From the NCBI GenBank assembly GCA_022606135.1, contig JABYQN010000011.1:1302001-1366000 (forward strand): a DNA stretch of 64,000 nt. The letters run 5' to 3'. This DNA comes from Fomes fomentarius. Its lineage: Eukaryota; Basidiomycota; Agaricomycetes; Polyporales; Polyporaceae. Positions 24,301 through 34,820 of this stretch are shown piece by piece. The number at the start of each line of letters is the position of its first letter. Positions within the stretch are counted from its first letter, which is position 1. A program made the translations under genes and the position numbers. The notes beneath the pieces were generated by a model that worked only from the letters and a program-made list of their open reading frames with translations, was not told where the DNA came from and made no database searches.

Positions 24301-26272
24301 GAACAACAACATCCTTCGCTGGACAAGTGGAAGGGCCGGCGAAGCACTGTGGCAACATCGAAAATTGAAAGCTGAGGCGAGCATTGCCTCATCTGCTCCC
24401 GCCCCTGGGCCCTGGCCCATGATGATGATCACACGCACACCCGCCGGCGGGAGTCGAAGGTTGTGCGTATCGCACTTACGGTTCGTTCTTCACACAGTAA
24501 GTACATTGCGGCCGCAAGGAAGGTTGGGCAGGCCGTGTTCGATTCCTTGCCTCCTCCGTGCGTCCTCGGAGGAGCTTGCGGTCACTCTGGATCTTCTGTG
24601 ATAGAGTGCTGCGTAGCCTGAGGACTACTAGGAGTTCTACTACTAATACTTAGAGTTGTAAGCCTGACCCCGCGCCCAGAGTGGGTATCGCGCGATCGCC
24701 CTGGTGCCAAACCGCCCTGATCGTCTGGATGCCATGGTGCCATTCCCCGTTTCGAATGGGCCCGGGGCAGGGATTGCGAAGGTTAGACTCAGAGCAACGG
24801 GCGAACGTTCACTCGGATGTGCTTGTGCCAGTGCCAGTGGCGAAGGTGGTGCCACAGACTCGCCTCGCGCTCCGCTCATACTCCACCTCTGAGCAGCTGC
24901 TGAGCGACAAGTACTTACACTCGGGTCGACGGACCATCGCGTCGAAGCGAAGACACGAACTCGCTCCGACGTCGCAAGAGATCTGGCGATCGCGCTCTCA
25001 AGTCTTCATGATTAGGCAGCCTGAAGCCGCGCTGGAAGATATCGAAGGAGCCTGGCCTCGTGAGCAGATGCGCAGTCACCGGGACTTGTTATCTGAAGCT
25101 GCAGAAGAAGACCTTCGAAGCACGTAGACAGAAGCGGAGTGACGTCTTCAATCCGGACAGGGCTGTCCGATCGCACTCTCTAGCACCACTGGCACCGGTC
25201 AGGCTCTCCGGCCGCTGTATAACTATAACGTTAACCTTCCACCCCCTTGAGCCTTGAGGTCAGCTGCCTGGGCTGCCCGTCCCCCATCGTACAACGCCAC
25301 CCTTCGAGAATGCAATTCCCTAGAGCTAGCCAATCTCTGTTAGCCTCTTCCCGGGCCCCACCACCACCAACTTGCCAAGTGCCCGAGTGCCGTACGTACG
25401 TATGTAGTCAGCCGTGCTATATAGAGTTCTAGAGTTTCTGATCCCGCGACAAGCTTGAGCAAAGTGACCTAACCGTCTGGTGCCTCGTGGCCTCGTAGCT
25501 TGTAGCTTAGATGCAACCTGAATGCATACGGACACTTGGCCATGGCGAGGCGAGGGTGAACAACGTTTGAACTTTGACTTGACTGCCGATAACCTGGATT
25601 CGTGTCTTCGCACATTCCGGACAAGGTCGACCGTCGGACTGCTATTCAATGCGTAGTTGCGGTCACCAGACTCAGGCTTACCCAGTGCCATTGTGCCAAT
25701 GGCAAAGCCTGGAGGATGTGACAGCCGCCATGCGCATCGACAACTACGGCGACGATCGCGGGACAGGCTGAGGTGCAGTGGAGGGCGAGCTTGCCTCTCG
25801 GGTGGCACAGCGCACGATCGAGAGGACACATAGCACATAACCTTCCAGACACGACACGTAGAAGATGATCGTCGTAGGTCCCGCAAGGGAAACTCGAGAG
25901 GACGAAAGCGAAGATGGAAGAATAGTTTAGGGGGTGCGTGCTATGCGAACATGTTATGTACGTCCGAAAACGAAGTCTACTTAGTATGATACGCACTTGT
26001 ATGCGGCTACTTCCTGAACAAGAGCTGTCAACTTATTATATGGTGTATGAGGTAACAAGGGAGGACCAAGCAATATGTTTAATATGATTCAAAGTTTGGA
26101 TGCACTGTACCGCTGTGCAAGTTCGGTCCATTGAGGTCGTAGGAGGGAGACGCAGGAGGATGTCATGAAGGCAAGAAAGTTTGGAAGCATGCATTCGGTG
26201 TACGTACTAGTGAATCAATGGACAGTCCCCTCCTCGTCCCACCCCTGTACATCCCCTCTCCGCTCCCACCTC
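18348..26272. other. 7.9-kb region without recognisable genes
   Basis: Upstream of the Edc1-like gene and downstream of the E2 gene. Frames such as 18896-19513, 24681-25127 and 25326-25886 are open but lack motifs, show no splice continuity and overlap others. The sequence has short simple repeats (TCCGTCCGTCCGTCC near 20820, GTATGCGTATG near 20965, TTGCATTGCATTG and TGTGGTTGTGG near 21080) and many near-palindromic steps. It reads like a long 5' UTR or promoter rather than transposon debris: I find no terminal repeats and no reverse transcriptase or transposase motif. A noncoding RNA gene is possible but cannot be shown. Confidence 0.5.
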
Positions 26273-28674
26273 TTATACAGCAAGCAGCATTTTCCTCGGG
26301 TCCTCCAGGTAGTCCCGGATCTTGACTGTTGACCGGGCTCAGCAAACCATCGAACGCTAGCGCAACGCAGTGGGAAGAGGGACGTACCGAGGAAAGTGAC
26401 CGCTTCCCGTCCGTCGAGCAAACGGTGGTCGTACGTGAGCGCGACGACCATGATCGGGCGGACGACGATCTGGCCGTTGACAACGACGGCGCGCTCCTTG
26501 ATCGAGTGCATGCCTACGCGCGCAAGTTCGTCAGTCGTCATTCCGTCAGCAACGCACGCACGTCGGGTGCTCGGAAGGAAGCACCGATCAAAGGGGGAAT
26601 GGAAGCGCGACATCCGACTGAACAGAGCCGACGAGCCCCCCTCGACTTCTCAATCGCCGCATCACGTCATGGATAGGGCGAAGCGGGAAGCGGGGAGTGC
26701 GCAATCGTGGGGCGTGCGGGGGGGGGGGGGGGGGGGGGGAGCCTTGCGGGACCGGGAAAGGCGGACAAAAGAAGAGGAACAATGCTCACCGAGAACAGCG
26801 GCTTGCGGCAGGTTGATGATTGGCGTGCCATACAGCGAGCCGAAGACACCGCCGTTAGAGCTTCGGTACGGTTAGCACAAACGTGTCGTCGGGCAGTCAG
26901 GATAAGGGTACCCACATGGTGAAGCTTCCGCCCGCCATGTCCTCGAGTGTGAGCTTGCCATCACGCGCCTAACGGTACCGAGATCGCCGTGGAACAATCG
27001 GGTTGGAGGAATGCACAATTGACCGTCGCATACACAAGACAGAACGCAAGGGCCAAGCACGTACCTTCTTGCCAAGCGCAGCAATCTCCCTCTCGATCTC
27101 CACAAAGTTGAGCTGCTCCGCGTTCCGGAGGACGGGGGTGACGAGACCCTTGGGTGTTGCGACTGCGACGCTCAGATCGACATAGTCGCGGTACACGATC
27201 TCATCTCCTTCGATCGACGCGTTCGCAGCCGGGACCTCCCTGAGCGCAAGACACGACGCCTTGGCGAACGCGCTCATGAAGCCCAGCTTGACGCCGTGCA
27301 CCTTCTCGACCTCGTCCTTGTACTTCTTCCTGAACTCAATGACGCTCGACATGTCGATTTCGTTGAACGTCGTCAGTGACGCGGCCGCGTTTTGCGACTC
27401 CTTGAGCCGCTCCGCGATACGCAGCCGCATCCGGCTCATCTTGACCCGAGTCTCGTTCCGGCTCCCGCCCGCGACGCGCACTGGTGCGGGCTGCTCCTTC
27501 TCCTTACTCTTCTTCTCCTCCTTCGGTTTCGAGGTCTCCTTCAGCTCCTTCTTCGCCGTTCCACCCTGGACCCCAGCCGGGTCCTTCTTCCGCACCTCCT
27601 CGGGCGAGGGTGAGGGAGGTGGGGGCATGCTCTTGTCGACCTGCTGGTCTGCGGGCTCGGTCTTGTCCTTCGTCTCCTGCACGTCCTTGCCCTCCTCAGA
27701 TGACTTCTGCTCCTTCGGCGCGACCTCGTCTGCGGCTCCGGGCTCGAAGCGGAAGAGGTCCTGGCCGACGGTCACGGTGTCCTCCTCGGCTGCGAGGAGC
27801 TCGGTGATGCGGCCAGATGATGGCGCGTTCACTGAGACATCAATCTGGAACAAAACGCGTCAATCATATTGTTCGTTTTCAGATCGTCGTTGGGGATGCG
27901 TGGAGATCTCGTGTAGGCAGACACGCCCATGATAGCGGCGCGAAAGACATGCTGGTCGCGCTAGATACCAGATACTCTTCAAGCCTTGACGGCACGGGAG
28001 CTGTACCGTCCCAAAATAGCATCACCAAAGATCCACGTATGAGGTGCGTCCAAGTAGATGCAAGGTTCCGGTGAGGGTGTACACGTAGCACCTCGCAATC
28101 GTGCGCGCGTTGGATTCAAAGGACAGCAAAGTGCATGAACAGGGACGGCACAGTTGCAAGATAGCGTCAAAATTGCCGCCAGATAGTGCACATGCAAATC
28201 GCGTTGTAATGCGAAAACAGCGAACCCTCCATGCGCACTGTAGGTGAAAACGGGGCAACACACACCTTATCGGTCTCGATAGTCGCAACCTCCTCGTCCG
28301 CCTGCACCGTGTCGCCAGGCTGTTTTAGCCATGTCTTGAGCGTACCCTCGGAGATGGACTCGGCCATCTGGGGGACCTTCACCGTTTCCGCTACAGACAG
28401 AGACCACATTGACGTCACTTCAGCCTGTCCACCCGCACGCATACACGCAACCCGGGTACGTACCCTTGAGGAGGTTCGTCGAGTGGAGCTTGGCCCGCTG
28501 TGTATATGAGCTGGCAAGTTTCCTGAGCCGTCATCGCACATTTTAGTATCCCTGGCCGTTCACGGTGCACCTCAGGCGGCAAGTGGAAGAGACGGACCAT
28601 GATTTAGAGACAGCGACGGGGTCGGCGCGGAGAGCACGCCCGCGCGCAAGGAGAACTAGTCGTCTTGAAAGCAT
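26273..28674 (-). CDS. KGD2: Dihydrolipoyllysine succinyltransferase, E2 of 2-oxoglutarate dehydrogenase
   Basis: Mitochondrial TCA-cycle enzyme transferring succinyl from E1 to CoA. I place the start at 28674: exon 1 (28674-28571), a 48-nt intron and exon 2 give [20 protein letters not shown] then [19 protein letters not shown], an Arg-rich presequence without acids at its start. The lipoyl domain follows ([18 protein letters not shown]...), with the lipoylated Lys in IETDK; an intron splits it from [12 protein letters not shown] charged Pro/Lys/Glu linker replaces any E3-binding domain, usual for fungal E2o. The catalytic domain holds [38 protein letters not shown] and the active-site [11 protein letters not shown]; it ends [15 protein letters not shown] at 26273. 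Two introns are unusually long (about 418 and 270 nt), one with a G22 tract. Confidence 0.95.
26718..26739 (+). repeat. 22-base homopolymeric G tract inside a KGD2 intron
   Basis: Twenty-two consecutive G on the plus strand, so C in the transcript, within the intron between the exon ending NLPQAAVLG and the exon starting MHSIKERA. Could be an assembly-sensitive homopolymer or a G-quadruplex-prone stretch. Confidence 0.9.
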
Positions 28675-31600
28675 AGCACAGTATTAAGACAAGATAGAAT
28701 GAGAGGGAAAGGAGGGCGGCGGGGAGCGGTGAGCGGTGACGAGTGTTGTGGTGAGGGCAGGGCGTTTGCCAGCGACGCGACGACATCATCACCGCGCATC
28801 GCCAAGCGCCCATCACCGAACAAGTCCGACGAGGCTCTTTTGATTTTCCCCCTCCCCGCCGTTCTCTTGCCTCCGACCCGGAGGCGACCAATGCTATCAT
28901 CGCTATTACATGCTTCCTCCCCCTTCTCGTTGTGGTCGAAGACGACGTCGACGACCCAGCTGCAAACACAAGGTGCTCCGAGTTGGATCGCCGGATATAT
29001 GCGCTGACTCGTTATTTGTCAGCTGTGGCGCCCGATGCAGACGATGCCCACTTTTTCGGCCGGTCTTCAATGCTACGGAAGTCTAGCGGATTCGGCCCTG
29101 CGCGTACAGTTGTGCTCGTCCGATGAAACAATTTCAACACGGTCTGATTCTGTTCGGCCGGAGTGTTTCTTTGAAAGTGTCGAAGCCAAGGTTCGTTCGA
29201 CTCCGTCGATACTATACTCATCATCAAGGACGTCGACGGCGTTCATCGTAATATTCATTTCACTGCCGAACTTGCTCCTTTCTGGCTGCATACAGGTGTG
29301 CATGCTTACCCACTATGTCTTGTGACAAAACACTGAAGGACGATCGCACCGACAGAGATGGGTTGTTGTTCACAATGAGGCAAACCATCGTCTCGAAGCG
29401 ACCTAGGGAGAAGACGGACTGCGGAACCCTGACAACATTCTCTGACTTCCGCGAGCCTTCACTATCCTCACTGCTCAGGATCGTCGCACCGTTAGTTCGC
29501 GTCGTCCGACGACCCCGCGTGTAGTTTGCACGACTTCATCACGGGGTTGCTTGCAACTGCCCCATCTGTCGATTCAAGGCCATGCTCGTCATACCCCCGA
29601 AGCCACAGAACCCGTGCCTGCTTAGACGTCCCCCAGGACGTATATGTGCGAAATGAAGGATTGAGTTGTCACGACCGCGACCATACAGTGCGCATCTGGT
29701 TTCCCATTGGACCATTCTTTCAGCTTACTGCTGCTTCGGACCCGCGCGAAGACGACAGAAAGAAACGAGCTGTGTCCGTGGAAAACATGAAGCGGGACAT
29801 CACCTGGCAGACGCCCTGAATGGCACTAGTATACTTGTAAGTTACGTGATCAACTGCATGTTCGCCCGCGCCATCTTATTGAATAATCTTACTCATCACT
29901 GACGAGATCTCGAACCGCAGAATCTCGGTCCGGGCTGTGGTTAAGCAGAGGTTCCAGATTGAGAGAAGCGGGAGGAACATCCGTGTCGAATGGCCTATTC
30001 CTGCTTCTAGTGCGACTAGTACAAGGCTGATACCAACGCAAACAACTTTGTCGACTTTGGCTGTCCTGCTCGCGGACAATGTCCCTGTGCCCTCGGCGAC
30101 TCCCACGAACTTTGACCCCACTCAGTATCTTGGTACCTGCTCCAACACATTTGCACAATTCCCGCGTTCAGTGCACGATGAGATCGTGTGTCCGCTTTGA
30201 CACCCAAACCCGACCCGGGCCCGCTTTCCCCGCTTCCGCCGAATTGAGCACATGCTCACCAGCCAACCGCAGCTAATCTTACCATGCCCTTGTCTGCTCT
30301 AGACCCTGGCGATGTCGTTTCGTCGAGGCGGGTGGTCTCGCAATCCTCATTGAAGCCTCGTGGACTGTGCTAGTCGACGTATTTTCCCACCCTCGATCAA
30401 AAGCCGTGCACGAAGAGACTAGGTACGTCTGCGTGTCCAAAGACGTAACGAGTTTGCGCTGATGGACCCTGTCCTGCGTGTAGACCATGGATGTACCCCA
30501 GTTCGCGTCTCAGGTTAGGGCAGCACTAAGTTGGCTCGGTCGGTCCAGTTAGGCGATGGCGACCATGGCAAGCCATTCGGGGGGCTAGGCAAGAGGTCGG
30601 TTTGCATCGCCGACTCGGGCTTTGAAGTACTATGTAGATGTCCTATTATCAGAAAATGTGAGTGAGTGATGCTGTGTTACGTGTCTGGTTGTCTGACATG
30701 AAGCCACAGGTGCTATTGATCACATGTACCCAGTACAGTTTGTACATCGAAACCGATCCTTCGATTCCAGCTTCCTTTGCTTAAGTAGGGACCTCGGTAC
30801 GCATCGACTCCACGGTTAACCAGGAGTTAACATACCGTCGCTCGGTGGGCGATTCCATCCCCGCGAGTAGCCAGCCCTTGCCATGTGCTGCGGTGCGGTA
30901 GACGCCAATGGACAAATTCGGAAATGTAAGCGCCACAGTTCTCCATGTTCTTGCTTTAACGATCATCAGGTGTACGTCCTCTTCTCTTCAGTACTGAGTC
31001 ATTTTGACGGTTTGACGATTCGCGATGAAGACCTGAATTCTTAGTAAATCTCTTCCCTTCCGCTAGTTGATCTCAGGGGCCTTCGATACTCCTTGGCGCA
31101 GGTGCTCGAGGCATAAAGTCCGTGCTGTTTGGCTCAAACGACCTTTTCTTATCTCAGAATCTTGCGGAAAGAAGTGTCTTGCGCGACTCGTGCACTCTCA
31201 AAGGCCCACAAGGGTTAGAGAGATGCCCCGCGGTTTCGACATGCACAATGATGGCGGCGCACGTGCCTGGCCACAACTCACCCGGGACGTTTTGTGGAGA
31301 GTAGGGAAAGGAGCATGCCCACGTTCGCTATACGGAGTGCTCACATCCGCGTAAATGCGTCTCGTTGACCTCCTGATCACCTTCCTAGCTCACGTTCTGT
31401 GGCTAGCGCTCTCAAAAGACAGTCCAAGCTCTGCGAACGTGGGCCAGTGGCGTCTCGTCGTCGTCGCTGTAGAACGCTACCGTTTTCCCTCAGGCTCAGC
31501 GTCCTCATCGTTCAGCCTATCACCACAAATTTCCTTCTCGACTCCGACGCATGCCCGCAATTGGGAAGCCCCAAGGTCCGCTAGGCGACGCACTCTGTAT

Positions 31601-31682
31601 GCCTTTGGGCAAGCCGATCGAGAAGCATGCATCTCCCCGTGCCTCCTTTCTCCGACTTGCTTTATATCGATAGCGGACGCTC
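28675..31682. other. 3-kb divergent intergenic region between KGD2 and BTA1-like gene
   Basis: Both flanking genes are transcribed away from this stretch, so it holds both promoters. Several open frames of 60-100 codons occur (for example 29937-30200) but none has a recognisable domain or consistent splice partners. No transposon ends or RNA genes recognised. Confidence 0.45.
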
Positions 31683-34588
31683 ATGGGCTCGCTGGGCCAC
31701 CCTCTGGATCCGCCTCTCCACCCAGTTCTTTTGCTCGATATGTTCAACCTCGACGTCGCCGCGGCCGACCAATTCGCCGCCTACTTCCGACAAAACGCGT
31801 TCGCTTTTAGTCTGCTGCTGTTGACGAGCGTCCTCGCTATCGTCTTACGCCAGACGTTGTGGGTGTACGGCAGGTTCGTCTACGCCTGCTTCATCAAGCC
31901 CGTCAATCGTGGAAATGCGGCGGACGTCCAGCAACTCACCGGCCAGCAGCGAGCCCTCGAGGGCTTCTACCGCACGCAGGCAACCATCTACGACGCGACG
32001 AGGGGGACGCTTCTACGCGGGAGAGAAGACATGCTGCAGCTCACCGCAGCTCAGCTGAAACATCGGTACCGCAATCTAAACACGAAGCCTATCTGGGTCG
32101 ATGTAAGTGGTGTCGTCATCCTCGAGCTACGTTGAGACGCCTACATCCGTGAACAGGTCGGCGGCGGGACGGGATACAACATCGAGAAGATGAACTCGTA
32201 TGTTTCCGTGCCTGAATTCTTCTCTGCGGTCTACCTCGTCGACCTGAGTCCTTCGCTGTGCGACGTTGCGCGGGAGCGGTTCGAGAGGTTGGGCTGGAAG
32301 AACGTACACGTTATTTGTGAAGACGCACGGACGTTCAGGCTCGACCCAACAGCGAGCGGGGAGGAGACTGTTGGAACGCTAGCGAGTGGTGACGAGAAGC
32401 ACAGGACCAAGGCCGATTTCGTCAGCATGTCTTATTCACTGAGCATGATCCCAGAGTACGTTCTTCCTTCTCTGAGTAAGGGTTTCAGCACTTACACTGG
32501 ACAAACGCAGCTTCTACTCTGTCATCGACTCCCTCATCGACCTCCTCGCGCCTTTAGGCTTGATTACATGTGTCGACTTCTACGTCCAGTCGTCGTCGAG
32601 CTACTCCTTCCGTAACTTCACCGGCGGACATCACTCGCGTCACGTCAACAGGTTTTCCCGCGTCTTCTGGCGGTCGTGGTTCAAGCTCGACCACGTTCAT
32701 TTGCACGAAAGCAGGCGAGACTATCTGGAGTACCGGTTCGGCACCATCCTCAACATCAACGACCGTAACTACCTTTTGGGAGGCATCCCCTACTACGTCT
32801 GGATTGGTTGCCAGCGGACCGCTACCTGCGGAGTTGCTGGCGCGATGGTCCGCGACGCCGCCGAGCACATCGACGCACTCGCCACGGAGAGCCCGTACCT
32901 CTCGCCCATACACTACGCGGAGAAGAGATCTGAGGCTGAAGATGCTGCTGCTCGGGAAACGCGCCTCCAGCTTCGCTCCAAGGGTTTCGAGGCCGCTATC
33001 CTGAACCTCGCCACAAACGTCCCCCTCCCCTCTTTCTTCTACCAAAGTCAGCGCTGGCGTCTGTACTACGACGAGTCGTTGCAGAAGCACACGCAGTTTG
33101 GCAACGACTACATCTACGCGTTCACCTGGGAGGACCCCGCCGAGGACCAGCGGTTGCTCAACATCGGCAAGGACGACGTCGTGTTCGCTATCACTTCCGC
33201 TGGAGATAACATCCTCTCCTACGCGCTGCACCGCCCCAGGAGCATCCATGCCGTCGATCTCAACCCAACACAGAACCACCTACTTGAGCTCAAGGTCGCC
33301 GCTTTCTGCGCTCTTCCCTACGAAGACACGTGGAAGCTGTTCGGCGAGGGCCGCCATCCCAACTTCCGCGAGCTCCTCCTCAACAAGCTCTCCCCCTACC
33401 TCTCGTCGCGCGCATTCCAATACTGGCTCGACAACACGTCCGCATTCACGTCGCGGGGTGGTCTGTACGAGACGGGTGGCTCACGCATCGCCGTCAAGCT
33501 CTCCAAGTGGCTGTTCCGCCTTCTCGGGCTTTCCGGCGAAGTGCGCCGGCTATGCTCAGCAAAGACGCTCCGCGAACAGCGTGCGATCTGGCGCACGCGT
33601 CTCCGTCCGGTGGTGCTGAGCAAGTACCTGAGCTATCTTGTCGTTGCGAACTCGCAATTCCTGTGGCGCGCGCTCGGCGTGCCGGCGAACCAGCGCGACA
33701 TGATCACGGACGACGGGATCGCTGCGTCGGTCGCTTCGGGTGGGGCATTCTCCGCGAAGGAGGCGATGTGGAAGTATGTCGTGAACACGCTCGATCCGGT
33801 CGTCGAGAACACGCTTCTGAAGGACAGCAACTACTTCTACCGACTGTGTTTGATGGGCCGTTACTCAGAGGAGTGAGTGTCTCAGTGAGGCCTTCCAGGA
33901 TGGTTCGCTCAGCATGTTCGATGCTAGGTGTCGCCCGGCATACCTGACGGAGGAGGCGCACAAGGCTCTGTCACAACCTGGGGCCTTCGATGGTCTGCGT
34001 GTACACACTGACGAGTTCGTCGAGGTCCTGGCTCGTATCAAGCCCGAAACTGTCACTGTCGCGGTGGTGCGTCTACGCTCTTCCATTGTCGCCACATCTC
34101 CCGTGCGTACTTATCAATCGCTGTAGATTATGGACCACATGGATTGGTTCGACCCTGAAGGTATCCAGGCTTCGGAGGTGCGTCACATTGTTCAAATTTT
34201 TGAGAGAGCGCTGGCGAATGCCCGATGCCCGTCACCCGTGTAGGAGATCCGTGCGATCAACAAGGCCATGAAGATTGGCGGGCAGGTACTCCTCCGCAGC
34301 GCTGGCCTCAAGCCATGGTACATCGCGAGCTTCTCGAGGCAGGGCTTCAAGTGCCAACGCGTCGCTGCGCGTACTGCTGGTAGATGCATCGACAGGTGAG
34401 TTCAGAGCACTTCGTTTCCCCGCCCCGCCACACCACTACTGACGGTGCTACTACGACGCGACAGGGTGAACATGTACGCATCGACATGGATTTGCACGAA
34501 GTGCAGTGCAGACCCGACAGCGGTCGTTGACGACCCCGAGGACTCGGATGCTGGCAATGCCGAGGTTGTAGAGGAATTGGAGCTGTAA
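31683..34588 (+). CDS. Betaine lipid (DGTS) synthase, BTA1-type fusion
   Basis: Makes diacylglyceryl-N,N,N-trimethylhomoserine, a phosphorus-free membrane lipid, from diacylglycerol and S-adenosylmethionine. Seven exons: 31683-32102, 32157-32455, 32511-33872, 33928-34066, 34127-34177, 34244-34395, 34465-34588. An N-terminal membrane segment (FSLLLLTSVLAIVL) precedes a BtaB-like methyltransferase domain with the SAM loop WVDVGGGTGYN and YLVDLSPSLC. A BtaA-like 3-amino-3-carboxypropyl transferase domain follows, with WEDPAEDQRLLNI, TSAGDNILSYAL and AVDLNPTQNHLLELK. The two-domain order is that of fungal BTA1. The start could instead be the ATG at 31740 (MFNLDVAA). All exons join in frame. Typically induced by phosphate limitation in fungi; I see no defined phosphate-response site. 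Convergent with P450-4. Confidence 0.92.
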
Positions 34589-34820
34589 GGCTGTGATGCT
34601 GTGATGAGACGTTACGATCCCCCTTGAGCTAAATGATAGATCTTCGCCACAAATAGAGCTTCCGATTAGGGTTGTATTCTAGTTTCACGAACGCGAGCGG
34701 TACCGAGGAGGAGGCGATTCCGGGTGCCACTTGAAATTGGTTTGGATTCCGCTTGCACGTTGTTGTGAACTACTACTCGTAACAGTGACATCGCCCGAAT
34801 GAACTTCTGGTGGACTAGCC

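Noticed and set aside
24525..24560. GTTCGATTCC-like motif suggesting a tRNA T-arm
   Set aside because: The flanking bases do not form a T-stem and no D-arm or acceptor stem is present upstream.
25326..25886. 186-codon minus-strand ORF
   Set aside because: Arg/Ser/Cys-rich chance translation with no motif and competing frames on both strands.
27261..27932. 223-codon plus-strand ORF inside KGD2
   Set aside because: Antisense shadow of the E2 linker and catalytic exon.
32554..33279. 241-codon minus-strand ORF inside the BTA1-like gene
   Set aside because: It is the antisense shadow of a well-supported exon with BtaA motifs.
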